The notes: generated from the sequence alone by a model not told the origin. A DNA stretch of 64,000 nucleotides from Alphaproteobacteria bacterium (GCA_016699735.1 CP065008.1:992001-1056000); one strand, 5' to 3'. Shown: positions 41,661-50,993, counted from the first letter of the stretch. Numbers and translations are program-made.

Positions 41661-42830
41661 ATGCAAAGCGACACGATTGACCCTGAGTGGATTAATAAGG
41701 AAATATCTGAACAACTTTCGATTATGCGTAATCGCGGTGAAGGGCAAAGCTTAGAATTTAAAGAAAATTTCCCTGAAAACGGCTATGACCTCGGAAAAGA
41801 AATAGCTGCATTTGCTTCTACCAATCTTGGCATAATTCTTATTGGGGTTTCAGATGAGGGAGAACTAATTGGATTAGAAAAAATGGACAACGCCAAAGAG
41901 CGCGATAAGATATGTCAGAGGATTGAAGGCATTTGCAACAATAATGTTAAACCTGCAATTACCCCTATAGTTAAATTTGCCAAGGAAAAAGACTCTATAG
42001 TTTTGGTCATCGAAGTTCCTCGCGGCAAACAGCCTATTTACTATGCCGGAAATAAACCATATGTACGACATCTTTCGACGTCCCGTCCGGCAGAGCCACA
42101 TGAAGTTATTGAACGCGTTGTTGAGTGGAGTCAGACAGCAAAGTTAACCTCTCCAACCAATCCTGAAAACAGGCAATTTTTTTCATCATTAGAAGATACT
42201 CTTGTAAATGTTATTATTTTTACTGATGAGTTTGAGAAACGCCAGGTTAATCCTTGGCTGGAGGAAGCACGCATTGAATTTGAAAATTCTGCTGAACTAC
42301 TAAGACAATATGCTTCTGATGTTATAGCTATGAAAGAAAAAATAGACGATCAGTTATACGATCTGGCAGGTATTTTGGATAAAGCAGTAAGCCATAGACT
42401 TACTTTGGGCTCTGAATCTTGGAAAGTGCTACTAGGTTTCGTAAAAGAAGCAAATCATAAAGCAAAAATCCTTAAGGCGGATTTTATTGATGCCAAGACG
42501 AACAATGTACAAGAACAACAAGAGATTGAAAATCTTAAACAAAAATATATTAGAAAATTAAGTGAGCTTGAAGGCAGAGCAAACTCTATGGCCGAAGATG
42601 GACGTGTTCAGGAAATGCAACATCAAGCAAGCGATATTGGCTATAATTTATTGCGATTAAATCACTTCGCAGGCAAGAGTATGAACGATGAACTGCATAA
42701 CGTTGCCCGTAACTTGCACCTAATTGAAACAGAAAGAATATATATAGATGGTGGAAAATCTATATTTCGTGTTTTGTCTATGCTTCAGGAGCAAACAAGT
42801 AAATTAAAAAATTTAGTTTCAAAAAGCTAA
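41661..42830 (+). CDS. AlbA_2/Schlafen-like domain protein
   Basis: A 389-residue protein, noticeably AT-rich. The N-terminal AlbA_2 domain (residues about 25-155) has EGQSLEFKENFP, EIAAFASTNLGIILIGVSDEGELIGL and YVRHLSTSRPAEPHE, in the order typical of this family of nucleic-acid-binding domains. Residues 200-389 are a long helical, charged region likely to form coiled coils. AlbA_2 proteins occur as regulators and in defence islands. Nothing else nearby looks like defence, except that Ro60 and the HTH gene are upstream. Confidence 0.8.
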   Translation: MQSDTIDPEWINKEISEQLSIMRNRGEGQSLEFKENFPENGYDLGKEIAAFASTNLGIILIGVSDEGELIGLEKMDNAKERDKICQRIEGICNNNVKPAITPIVKFAKEKDSIVLVIEVPRGKQPIYYAGNKPYVRHLSTSRPAEPHEVIERVVEWSQTAKLTSPTNPENRQFFSSLEDTLVNVIIFTDEFEKRQVNPWLEEARIEFENSAELLRQYASDVIAMKEKIDDQLYDLAGILDKAVSHRLTLGSESWKVLLGFVKEANHKAKILKADFIDAKTNNVQEQQEIENLKQKYIRKLSELEGRANSMAEDGRVQEMQHQASDIGYNLLRLNHFAGKSMNDELHNVARNLHLIETERIYIDGGKSIFRVLSMLQEQTSKLKNLVSKS

Positions 42831-42878
42831 AAAAGGTTTTCAATACTTTCTCAAAAATATTCAGAATTTTAATAAACA

Positions 42879-44732
42879 TCACTTCTCTTTTAAAAACCCA
42901 TACGACTGCATCTGCCACAGCTTGGCGTAATGCCCTTCGGGAAGCGCAATGAGTTCCTCATGCGTGCCGTCCTCGATGATCCGACCGTCCTCCATCACGA
43001 TAATCCGGTCCATCTGCCGCAGGGTCGAAAGGCGATGCGCGATCGCAATCACCGTCTTCCCCTGCATGATTGATTCCAGCGTGCTCTGGATCGCGTGCTC
43101 GCTTTCGCTATCCAAGGCAGACGTCGCCTCGTCAAGAATCAGAATCGGTGAGTTTTTCAGAATGGCGCGGGCAATGCCAATCCGTTGCTTCTGCCCGCCC
43201 GAGAGCTTGACCCCGCGCTCCCCGACATGGGCGTCAAACCCCGTCCGCCCCTTATGATCCTCCAGCCCTTGAATGAAATCATAGGCATAGGCGCGTTTCG
43301 AAGCTTCGATCACTTCCGCCTCGCTCGCATCGAGCTTCCCGTAGCGGATATTCTCCATCACCGAGCGGTGGAACAGATAGCTGTCCTGCGTCACGACTGT
43401 AATCTGCCGCCGCAAACTATCCTGTGAAACCTTGGCGATAGCCTGCCCGTTGATCAGGATTTCCCCGCCCTCGACGTCATAGGCGCGGACGAGCAGGCTT
43501 GTAACCGTCGATTTCCCCGCACCGCTGCGCCCCACCAATCCGACCTTCTGCCCCGCAGGAATCTCAAGACTGAAATCGCTCATCAGCTTGCTTTCCCGCC
43601 CGTAATGAAAATTGACGTGCCGGAAGGCGATGTCGGCCTTGTTATCTTTCAACTCCAGGGGGGGCGCATTTTCAGCGTCCTTGACCTCATGCGGCTTCGA
43701 GATCGTGTCGATAATATCCTGAATAGTTCCCAGATGCTCGAACACCGACGAAACCTCGAACATGATCCAGCCCGACTGGAAAGTGGCCTGCAGCGCCATG
43801 GGCAGGGCCATCGCCAGCGCGGCGACGCCCGCTTGCCCTTCGGTTTCCATCATGGAGTAACAGACAAACCCGGTCGCGACGAGGAGCAGCGTGTTCAACA
43901 CGTCAATCACCATGCTCATGCGCCAGATCGTCCCTGTCGTCGCCCGGAACGTATTGCTGTGCATCCGCAGCAGGCTCACGACCCGCGCATCTTCATGCTC
44001 CAGCTGCGCGAAATATTTCGTCGGCAGAAAGTTCGTAAGGCTGTCCACGACCTGTCCCGTGAGGGTACTCATACTGTCCGCATGAGCCTTCGAGCGCATC
44101 TTCACCTTGGGCACGAAATAGGCCAGAGTCAGCGCATAAGCAACCAGCCACACGGCCAGCGGAAGGGCCAGCCGGATATCGACATTCGCCATCAGCCAGA
44201 TATTCGTGATCGTGAACACCGAAGCGAACCAGATCGACCCGATCGTGGCTTTCACGGCATCCCGGAGGCTCGGCGCCTGCATCATTTTATTGGCGATCCG
44301 TCCGGCGAAATCGTTCTGGAAGTACGCCAGAGATTGCCGCGCCGTGTACCAGTACAACTGCCGCCGAACGAGGTTCCCGAAATAGGGCGTATAGACCAGA
44401 TCGTAAAGCGCCTGCAAAAACGCCCCGCCGCCCTGCCGCAGGATCAGAAGCGCAATCCCGCCCAAAGCCATCGCCGTGCCGTATTCGGCCTGCTTCACCA
44501 ACTCGCCGACATACCAGAACATGAGACTCACGCCCGCCGCGACGGCCAACTCCATGATGAGGAGCAGCACGATCAGCCCCTTGATCTGCCGGATAAAAAA
44601 CCACATAAACGGCCAGAGCTTGGTCGGCAGGCTCTCGATCCCCTCAGGCGGCAGCCGGTCGATCTCCAGCCGGAACCTCCGGTCCCAAGCCTGTAAGGCG
44701 CTTTTACATTTATTCAAAAACTTAAACATCAT
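42879..44732 (-). CDS. ABC exporter (fused permease and ATPase)
   Basis: A 617-residue half transporter that would act as a homodimer. The type IV permease domain has six membrane helices over about residues 45-340. The ATPase domain has Walker A GRSGAGKST near 398, signature LSGGQKQR near 505, Walker B ILILDEAT near 527 and the H-loop IAHRLST. The N-terminal 35 residues are charged and cytoplasmic. It resembles MsbA-like and bacterial multidrug or lipid exporters; the substrate is unknown. ATG-ATG at 44732 starts the gene. It is divergent from the OYE gene. Confidence 0.9.
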   Translation of the reverse strand: MMFKFLNKCKSALQAWDRRFRLEIDRLPPEGIESLPTKLWPFMWFFIRQIKGLIVLLLIMELAVAAGVSLMFWYVGELVKQAEYGTAMALGGIALLILRQGGGAFLQALYDLVYTPYFGNLVRRQLYWYTARQSLAYFQNDFAGRIANKMMQAPSLRDAVKATIGSIWFASVFTITNIWLMANVDIRLALPLAVWLVAYALTLAYFVPKVKMRSKAHADSMSTLTGQVVDSLTNFLPTKYFAQLEHEDARVVSLLRMHSNTFRATTGTIWRMSMVIDVLNTLLLVATGFVCYSMMETEGQAGVAALAMALPMALQATFQSGWIMFEVSSVFEHLGTIQDIIDTISKPHEVKDAENAPPLELKDNKADIAFRHVNFHYGRESKLMSDFSLEIPAGQKVGLVGRSGAGKSTVTSLLVRAYDVEGGEILINGQAIAKVSQDSLRRQITVVTQDSYLFHRSVMENIRYGKLDASEAEVIEASKRAYAYDFIQGLEDHKGRTGFDAHVGERGVKLSGGQKQRIGIARAILKNSPILILDEATSALDSESEHAIQSTLESIMQGKTVIAIAHRLSTLRQMDRIIVMEDGRIIEDGTHEELIALPEGHYAKLWQMQSYGFLKEK

Positions 44733-45118
44733 ATTCGTCCTGAAGTGTGGTTCTTCAAGAGGCGGACGGATTTTCTTGTGGGGAAGAAAGTCCTGTCAGC
44801 CTCCAGTCCGGCTGACAGAAGAAAAATTATCTTCGGGCCAGTCGGCTAAAAAAAATAAAATAAAGAAGCGCTAAGGCCTCTGAGGTATAAATAAAAACAG
44901 AGGACCGCTCTAAAGGGGAGGTCATGTTCTGTTTATGAGTCTTGGTGTGATCCATTTCTTCAAAAAGCCTGCCTTGTGAAAAATCGGGAACAAAACCCCA
45001 TCCCGGCCAGTAAAACCCATAGACATAAATTTGACAAGAAAAATTACTGGACAAGCCGAAGCACGTCAGCATCATACCAAAGAAGACGGAACAATCATGA
45101 CCACAATCGAGGATAAAA
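44733..45118. other. 386-bp divergent intergenic region
   Basis: I find no convincing gene here. It holds a perfect 9-bp inverted repeat CTGTCAGCC-TCCAGTCC-GGCTGACAG (44793-44818), about 60 bp upstream of the ABC exporter. A TTGACA (45031-45036) could be part of an OYE promoter. GAGGAT before 45119 is a Shine-Dalgarno candidate. An open frame on the minus strand overlaps the OYE start and has no family features. Confidence 0.5.
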
Positions 45119-46231
45119 ATGACCAAGGTTTTTTCCCCCCTGAATTTAGGCGCTATCTCCATAACCAACCGGATCATCATGGCGCCCCTTACACGCATGC
45201 GTTCAAAGCAGCCGGGTAACATTCCATGGGAGCTGAATGCAGAGTATTATGCCCAGAGAGCCGGGGCGGGTCTCATCATCTCCGAAGCAACCCAGGTTTC
45301 CCAGCAGGGGCAGGGTTATCCGGGGACACCGGGCATTCACTCGACTGAGCAGGTGGAGGGTTGGAAAAAAGTGACCGATGCCGTTCATAAAAATGGGGGA
45401 AAAATAGTTCTCCAACTCTGGCATGTTGGACGCATTTCCCACTCTTCGCACCAGCCGGGAGGCGCACTTCCCGTTGCTCCCTCGGCAATTCCCGCGGCCA
45501 ACAGCGGCACCTTCACGGCAGATTGGAAGCCGACTGCGATAGATGTGCCTCGCGCTCTGGAATCCGATGAAATGGCCGGTATCGTAGCGGATTTTAAGAA
45601 GGGCGCGGAGAACGCGAAGGCGGCCGGGTTCGACGGGGTGGAAGTCCACGGCGCCAACGGCTATCTGATCGACCAATTCCTGCAGGACGGTTCCAACAAA
45701 AGAACCGATGGATATGGCGGTTCTATTGAAAACCGCGCGCGCCTCTTGCTGGAAGTCGTGGACGCCGTCGCGGAAGTCTCGGGCTACGACCGTGTAGGTG
45801 TCAGACTCTCTCCTTATGGGACGTTCAATGACATGAGCGATAGCGACCCGGTCGGCTTGTTCACCTACGTGATCGAAAAACTCAGCGACCGCAGAATCGC
45901 CTTCCTCGACCTCATCGAGCCACGTTCGACGGGCGCGGGCGGGGGAGACGCCGTCGCCGAAAATATGCCATGTACATCCGATCTTTTCAGGCCGGTCTTC
46001 AAAGGGGCTTTGATCTCTGCCGGGGGCTACAACCCGCAAACGGCCATCGAGGCCATAGAAAGTGGCAAGGCTGACGCCGTGGCGTTCGGGAGATATTTCA
46101 TCTCCAATCCCGACCTGCCTGAGCGTATCCGCCTGAACAAAGCTCTGAATAAGTACGACCGTGCGACATTCTATGGGGGTGCGGAAAAGGGCTACACCGA
46201 CTATCCTTCCATCAAGGATGCGGCGGCCTAA
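45119..46231 (+). CDS. Old Yellow Enzyme family alkene reductase
   Basis: A 370-residue FMN-dependent TIM-barrel oxidoreductase, close to NemA/xenobiotic reductases. MAPLTRMRSKQPGNIP lies near residue 22. WHVGRISHSSHQPGG near 96 is a classic-OYE motif. The active-site pair is His-Gly-Ala-Asn in DGVEVHGANGYLIDQFLQ, and later GRYFISNPDLPERI binds FMN phosphate. It reduces activated alkenes or nitro-compounds with NADPH. The start at 45119 is preceded by GAGGATAAAA. The next gene starts 18 bp downstream and may be cotranscribed. Confidence 0.93.
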   Translation: MTKVFSPLNLGAISITNRIIMAPLTRMRSKQPGNIPWELNAEYYAQRAGAGLIISEATQVSQQGQGYPGTPGIHSTEQVEGWKKVTDAVHKNGGKIVLQLWHVGRISHSSHQPGGALPVAPSAIPAANSGTFTADWKPTAIDVPRALESDEMAGIVADFKKGAENAKAAGFDGVEVHGANGYLIDQFLQDGSNKRTDGYGGSIENRARLLLEVVDAVAEVSGYDRVGVRLSPYGTFNDMSDSDPVGLFTYVIEKLSDRRIAFLDLIEPRSTGAGGGDAVAENMPCTSDLFRPVFKGALISAGGYNPQTAIEAIESGKADAVAFGRYFISNPDLPERIRLNKALNKYDRATFYGGAEKGYTDYPSIKDAAA

Positions 46232-46249
46232 AATAAAGGAAACGATTTC

Positions 46250-47284
46250 ATGTCCACATGGCCCAATCTTCTGGCCGTTCACGCCGAACGAATGAACGCG
46301 TGGCCGAAAAAATTTTCTGACAATGCGTTCCGCACGTCCGTCCTCGGCTCCGTGCAAAGAAGAAATGCGACTCTGGACGCGGTGTTTTATGATGTTGGCT
46401 GTATTACGGAAGAAGAACTCCCCTCGCTGGCCTTCTGGTTAGCGCGGGAGGGCGCACTGCTGATTGTCCCCCAGGCAGGACAAGGGCAACTGAAAGTTTG
46501 TTTGGACAAAGAAGACTTCTTGAAAAAGGGCGGTCAGAAGGTCAAAGCGTTAGCGGTTGCGGGAGTAGGAAGTTCGGCTTTAGGTGCGGCGGCTTTTGCG
46601 CGGAATATAGCGGACGCATTGGAGGGGCCGGTTGCGGCGATAGTCTCAGGATATGGTCTCTCGGATGCTATGACTGAGGCATTGGGCGGATTCTTTTGGT
46701 TCGGTACTCTCAACAGCGTGCGCCACACATTCGAAGGGTTCGATAGGATTACAAAACTCTTCACGCAAAGTGAGCCGTCAATCCCTGAATCAAAAAGGGA
46801 ATCGGAGTGGACGCGTCTGAGCAAGGATACGGCAACGCTGATAGATTTGTTATCCGATGCCCGCTTCAAGACGCCCTATCTGGTGGGTCATTCGAAGGGA
46901 AATTTGGTCATTTCCGAAGCACTTTATACCCTGGAAAACAGGGGGGATCTGGATAAGCTGACGAAAAACACCCGGATCATCACAATCAGCGCTAAAATCG
47001 GCATGCCGATGTCCTTTAAGGGCAGGGTAGTGGACATCATGGGTCAATGGGATACGTTCGGGGCCATGAACTCCCGCTCGGATATCCCGACCGATCTCAT
47101 AGTGACCGGTGCTTGGCACAGCACCAATCCGGACTTTCCCTTCGGCATGGGGATCAACGTTCCCTCAGTTCTGCGCGAAGCGCTCCCGCTTTTCGACCAG
47201 ACACGCATAAAATCATCGCACCGCCCGATTTTTAATAAATATAAGGATATACCGCAGCGCGCAGCTTCCTTTATGTGTCGTTGA
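46250..47284 (+). CDS. Alpha/beta-hydrolase-like (lipase-type) protein
   Basis: A 344-residue protein. The nucleophile elbow LVGHSKGNLVISEAL near residues 211-225 (GHSKG; Ser as nucleophile) is preceded by a strand, as in lipases. Asp in DIMGQWDTFG and His in AWHSTNPDF could complete the triad. The central part contains a hydrophobic Gly/Ala-rich stretch (AVAGVGSSALGAAAFARNIADAL) that may touch the membrane. No signal peptide. Family not identified. It follows the OYE gene by 18 bp on the same strand. Confidence 0.65.
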   Translation: MSTWPNLLAVHAERMNAWPKKFSDNAFRTSVLGSVQRRNATLDAVFYDVGCITEEELPSLAFWLAREGALLIVPQAGQGQLKVCLDKEDFLKKGGQKVKALAVAGVGSSALGAAAFARNIADALEGPVAAIVSGYGLSDAMTEALGGFFWFGTLNSVRHTFEGFDRITKLFTQSEPSIPESKRESEWTRLSKDTATLIDLLSDARFKTPYLVGHSKGNLVISEALYTLENRGDLDKLTKNTRIITISAKIGMPMSFKGRVVDIMGQWDTFGAMNSRSDIPTDLIVTGAWHSTNPDFPFGMGINVPSVLREALPLFDQTRIKSSHRPIFNKYKDIPQRAASFMCR

Positions 47285-47305
47285 GCGCTCTGCAAGCATG
47301 GTCCC

Positions 47306-47329
47306 GCAGGTAAAAAACTTTTTTCCTGC
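47306..47329 (+). terminator. Possible terminator after the hydrolase gene
   Basis: GCAGG and CCTGC flank A- and T-rich halves that pair with each other (AAAAA with TTTTT), giving a strong hairpin 22 bp after the stop. Unlike a classic terminator, the T run is inside the hairpin arm. Termination is possible but not certain. Confidence 0.4.
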
Positions 47330-47385
47330 ACCGTAAAACTGAAAATAGCGTGTTTTATCAAATAATTAGAAAGAAATTATTTTTG

Positions 47386-47438
47386 TTGACTTAATAAAAG
47401 TCACTGTGACATATTATATTTAATGTCTTAAGGACATT
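47386..47438 (+). promoter_or_regulatory. Promoter and operator candidates of the NAD-salvage operon
   Basis: TTGACT (47386-47391) is a good -35 box, with AT-rich -10 choices at 47410-47420. The inverted repeat GTCAC-T-GTGAC (47400-47410) lies between the boxes. A second palindrome, AATGTC-TTAAG-GACATT (47422-47438), lies near the expected transcript start. These are natural sites for a repressor, and NrtR is encoded as the last gene of the operon. Which palindrome is the operator is not known. Confidence 0.5.
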
Positions 47439-47460
47439 TATTGAGTGAAGGAGAATGAAA

Positions 47461-47683
47461 GTGGTGACTGTATACCCCGGCTATAAGAATTACGAAAAAA
47501 CGATAGACCGCCTCAGATGGTCTGGAGGATCAGTTGCACAGGGGTTGTTATGTCGCCGTTTATGATGGCGAATATGACGAGCGCGGATGTAAAATTCTCA
47601 GGCCTGTCCCGACGCAAAAACTGGAGAATCCTCTGACATTTATACATTTCGGCAATGCGGGGAAGCAGGAAAACCAAAATTGA
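47461..47683 (+). pseudogene. Frameshifted small ORF in the leader of the salvage operon
   Basis: A GTG at 47461 with AAGGAG seven bases upstream starts VVTVYPGYKNYEKTIDRLRW, which soon stops at 47563. In the +1 frame the sequence continues as LEDQLHRGCYVAVYDG, then EYDERGCKILRPV and about 28 more residues to TGA at 47681. The second part looks like a real protein: it has a balanced composition and no bias. Removing one base near 47519 would join them as YEKTIDRLR-GLEDQLHRG. It is either a recent frameshift mutation, a sequencing error, or programmed frameshifting. Confidence 0.45.
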
Positions 47684-47722
47684 CGCCCTAACATACAGGG
47701 ACACGGATTCAAGGAAAAACCC

Positions 47723-48535
47723 ATGAACATCAAAGTCAATAAACAACCGATCAAAAGCTACAATTTCAGCGGCGGGGAATGCCACGTCAGTATCGCAGGA
47801 ATTAAAATCAGTCCCGTGACGGAGATCGAGGCATATCTCTATAACGCCGACGACATCCTGCGCCTGATCATGACGGTCGATGCGGTCCGGCAGGTCAACC
47901 CCGAAACCGCGATTGATCTGGTCATACCGTATTTCCCCTACGCACGGCAGGACCGGGTCTGCAATCCGGGGGAGGCGTTTTCTGCCGCCGTGATGGCGGA
48001 TTTGATCAATAGCTTGAACTGCGGTGCGGTGGCGGTCTTCGATCCCCATTCCGAAGTGGTCGTCAAAAGGTTGAATAATTGCTGTGTGGTGTCGCAAGCC
48101 GAACTGGTGCAAGGCGCGGTCGAAGATTTTATCAGGAAAGAAAATCTGACTCTGGTTTCCCCCGACAAAGGCGCCTCGAAAAAAACGGACGCGGTCGGGA
48201 AGGCTCTGGGCGGCGTTCCGGTCGTTCATTGCGCGAAGGTCCGGAATCCGAAGAACGGCCAGATCACCCATTCCGAAGTCCACGGCGATGTCGCGGGAAA
48301 AAATCTGATCCTTCTGGACGATATCTGCGACGGCGGACGGACCTTTACGGAACTGGCCAAACTCCTGAAAACCAATGGTGCAGGCAAGCTTTATCTCTAT
48401 GTCACCCACGGCATTTTTTCACACGGCCTGGAGGTTCTAAAAGAGTATTTCAATCATATCTTCTGCTTTCATACGTTTTTACGCGCAGAACAGATCGACA
48501 GTAATTTTTTAACTGTAACGGGAAAGGAGCGTTAA
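47723..48535 (+). CDS. prs: Ribose-phosphate pyrophosphokinase, short form
   Basis: A 270-residue PRPP synthetase-like protein, shorter than the usual 310. It keeps VIPYFPYARQDR near residue 74 (ATP loop), FDPHSEV near 106, and the PRPP-binding loop LLDDICDGGRTF near 199. It lacks part of the N-terminus of classical Prs. It supplies PRPP, the second substrate of the enzyme encoded next, so its job is dedicated to NAD salvage. One base separates its stop from nadV. This pairing of prs with nadV and nrtR is a known arrangement. Confidence 0.9.
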   Translation: MNIKVNKQPIKSYNFSGGECHVSIAGIKISPVTEIEAYLYNADDILRLIMTVDAVRQVNPETAIDLVIPYFPYARQDRVCNPGEAFSAAVMADLINSLNCGAVAVFDPHSEVVVKRLNNCCVVSQAELVQGAVEDFIRKENLTLVSPDKGASKKTDAVGKALGGVPVVHCAKVRNPKNGQITHSEVHGDVAGKNLILLDDICDGGRTFTELAKLLKTNGAGKLYLYVTHGIFSHGLEVLKEYFNHIFCFHTFLRAEQIDSNFLTVTGKER

Positions 48536-48536
48536 C

Positions 48537-50054
48537 ATGAGAATTAATCCGTTAACAGCCATCGACTTCTACAAGGCGGACCACAGAAGCCAGTATCCGC
48601 AAGGAACGAGCGAGGTCTATTCCAACTTCACGCCGCGCAGCTACAAGCACTCCCGCGTACTGGCGGATTTCGACGGCAAGGTCGTCATGTTCGGCCTGCA
48701 ATACTTCATCAAGCATTTCTTTATGGAAGTGTGGGAGGAGAATTTCTTCAAGCTACCGAAGGAGCAGGTCGTCAAAGCCTATAAACGCCGGATGGATAAC
48801 GCTCTTGGCCCTGACGCGATCACGGTGGAGCATATCGCGGCGCTGCACGATCTGGGCTATCTGCCCCTGAAGATCAAGGCGCTGCCCGAAGGATCAAGGG
48901 TGCCGATCGGCGTCCCGGTCCTGACGGTGGTCAATACGCACCCGGATTTCTTCTGGCTGACCAATTACATTGAAAGCGTGATTTCCTGCTATCTCTGGAA
49001 GCCCATGACCTCGGCGACGACGGCCTTCGAATACAAGCGCCTGTTGACGCAGTATGCGATCAAAACCGGAAGCCCCCTGGATTTCGTGAACTTCCAGGCG
49101 CATGACTTCTCGTTCCGTGGCCTCTCCAGCGTACAGGACTCTCTGCTCAGCGGAGCCGCGCACCTGACCTGCTTCTGGGGCACGGATACCGTTCCGGCCA
49201 TCGACATGGTCGAGGATTATTACGGCGCGGATGCGACCAAGGAGCCTGTTGGGTTCTCTGTCCCTGCAACCGAGCACTCGGTCATGTGCATGGGGATGCA
49301 GGACGGCGAACTGGAGACCTTCCGGCGGTTGATTACAAAAACATATCCAAAGGGGATTGTTTCGATCGTGTCGGATACGTGGGATTTCTGGAAGGTTGTA
49401 ACGGAGTATGTCGCAATCCTGAAGCCCGAAATTCTGGCGCGGGAGGGCAAGCTGGTCATCCGGCCCGATAGCGGCGATCCGGTCCTGATCGTCTGCGGCG
49501 ATCCTGCGGCTCCTCTCGGCTCACCCGAGCATAAAGGCGCAATCCAATGCCTGTGGGATGTCTTCGGCGGCACCGTGACGGAGACGGGGTACAAGATGCT
49601 GGATTCCCATATCGGCCTGATTTACGGCGACTCCATCTCGCTCGACCGCGCCGAGGCCATTGTGAAAGGGTTGGAGGCAAAAGGCTTTGCGTCAGGCAAC
49701 ATGGTGTTCGGGGTTGGGTCTTATACCTACCAGTACGTAACCCGCGACAATTTCGGCTTCGCCATGAAGGCCACAAGCGGTGTGGTGAACGGCGAAAGGC
49801 GTGATATCTTCAAAGACCCTAAAACCGACAACGGCATCAAAAAATCCGCCAAAGGCTTGCTGCGGGTGGAGGAGACCGGCGGACGTTACATCCTGCACGA
49901 TCGGCAAACACCCGAGCAGGAAGCGCAGGGCGCGCTGGAGGTCGTCTACGAAGATGGAAAATTGGTCAAGGATCAGACTTTGGCGGAAATCCGGGGACGG
50001 ATTGATGGCGCATTGAAAAGCTTGATGGCAAAGGGAGAAAAAATTGCCGCGTAA
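48537..50054 (+). CDS. nadV: Nicotinamide phosphoribosyltransferase (NadV/NAMPT)
   Basis: A 505-residue enzyme that joins nicotinamide and PRPP to give NMN. The opening DFYKADHRSQYPQGTSEVYSNFTPR is typical of bacterial NadV. HDFSFRGLSS near residue 184, SVPATEHSV near 239 with the catalytic-His context, and the phosphate-binding RPDSGDP near 305 and GVGSYTYQ near 395 are all present. Length and motifs match NAMPT rather than nicotinate phosphoribosyltransferase. Middle gene of the prs-nadV-nrtR operon. Confidence 0.94.
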   Translation: MRINPLTAIDFYKADHRSQYPQGTSEVYSNFTPRSYKHSRVLADFDGKVVMFGLQYFIKHFFMEVWEENFFKLPKEQVVKAYKRRMDNALGPDAITVEHIAALHDLGYLPLKIKALPEGSRVPIGVPVLTVVNTHPDFFWLTNYIESVISCYLWKPMTSATTAFEYKRLLTQYAIKTGSPLDFVNFQAHDFSFRGLSSVQDSLLSGAAHLTCFWGTDTVPAIDMVEDYYGADATKEPVGFSVPATEHSVMCMGMQDGELETFRRLITKTYPKGIVSIVSDTWDFWKVVTEYVAILKPEILAREGKLVIRPDSGDPVLIVCGDPAAPLGSPEHKGAIQCLWDVFGGTVTETGYKMLDSHIGLIYGDSISLDRAEAIVKGLEAKGFASGNMVFGVGSYTYQYVTRDNFGFAMKATSGVVNGERRDIFKDPKTDNGIKKSAKGLLRVEETGGRYILHDRQTPEQEAQGALEVVYEDGKLVKDQTLAEIRGRIDGALKSLMAKGEKIAA

Positions 50055-50796
50055 GCACTCCCAGACCGAAGCCGAATTTATTAAAGCCTACGACGCCAGC
50101 GCGTTCGAGCGGCCTAACGTCTCGGTGGATACCGTGATTTTCACGGTCTCCGGCGGGCAGTTGCAGGTTTTGCTGGTGCAGCGCGAACACCACCCCTGTC
50201 AGGGGCTATGGTCGCTGGTCGGCGGGTTTATTGACGTGCAGGGCGATGAGGAGCTGATTGACACGGCCAAGCGCAAGCTGACTGAAAAGACAGGCGTGAA
50301 AACACCTTATCTGGAGCAATTCTGCTCCTACGGCAACAAAACGCGTGATCCGCGCGGCTGGTCCGTGACCACGGTCTATTTCGCCCTCATCCCGTCAGAA
50401 AACCTAGAACTAAAGGCCGGACAGGGGGCGACCGATATCAAATGGGCCGCTGTTAAGAAGGGCAGGGTGAAGGACAAACTGGCCTTCGACCATGCAAAGA
50501 TTCTCGCTGAATGTACGGATCGTCTCAAAAGCAAGCTTCTTTATACGTCCCTGCCTGTCCATCTCATGCCTGATGAATTCACTCTGGCGGAGCTACAAGC
50601 GGCGTATGAGGTTATTCTGGGGGAAAGCATCGAGCATAAATCCTTCCGGCGCCGGATTTTAGGCGCAGATATCCTTGAGGAAACCGGAAAAATGCGTGAA
50701 ACCGGCCGCCGCCCCGCCATGATCTACCGCAGGAAAAAAGGCAAGGGCACTCATTTCTTCGTAAGAAATTTCGAAGGCGCTCACGATTCCAGGTAG
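50044..50796 (+). CDS. nrtR: NrtR-type NUDIX transcriptional regulator
   Basis: A 250-residue protein that starts at a TTG (50044) behind AGGGAG, overlapping nadV by 11 bases. The N-terminal Nudix domain (about residues 25-145) has GLWSLVGGFID but a degenerate Nudix box (DEELIDTAKRKLTEKTGV), which lacks the REE catalytic residues, as is common in NrtR sensors that bind ADP-ribose. The C-terminal winged helix (about 165-250) has FTLAELQAAYEVILGESIEHKSFRRRIL. It would repress NAD salvage until ADP-ribose or a related signal accumulates. Confidence 0.92.
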   Translation: MPRKHSQTEAEFIKAYDASAFERPNVSVDTVIFTVSGGQLQVLLVQREHHPCQGLWSLVGGFIDVQGDEELIDTAKRKLTEKTGVKTPYLEQFCSYGNKTRDPRGWSVTTVYFALIPSENLELKAGQGATDIKWAAVKKGRVKDKLAFDHAKILAECTDRLKSKLLYTSLPVHLMPDEFTLAELQAAYEVILGESIEHKSFRRRILGADILEETGKMRETGRRPAMIYRRKKGKGTHFFVRNFEGAHDSR

Positions 50797-50993
50797 CTCA
50801 GTCAAAAAAATGGCGGCGTACAGAACCATCCAGTAACCATCCTCAGGTTTGGAGCAACGCTATTAATAAAACACAGTCAAATAAAAACTCTGAATCTTAC
50901 TTGCTCACACCGGACCGAGCATATAAAAATTAGTGCCCACTCCTGCGGACCGGTCCGCCACAAAAAGTGATCCACTTCAAAAGAGGATGACTA

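Noticed and set aside
44827..45222. 131-codon minus-strand open frame in the ABC exporter-OYE gap
   Set aside because: It overlaps the OYE start and has no recognisable feature or conserved composition.
47386..47399. TTGACTTAATAAAA as an FNR box before the NAD-salvage operon
   Set aside because: Only the first half-site matches. It is better read as a -35 element.
50788..50802. AGGTAGCTCAG as the start of a tRNA
   Set aside because: It is only a D-arm-like match at the end of nrtR. No T-arm or anticodon arm follows.
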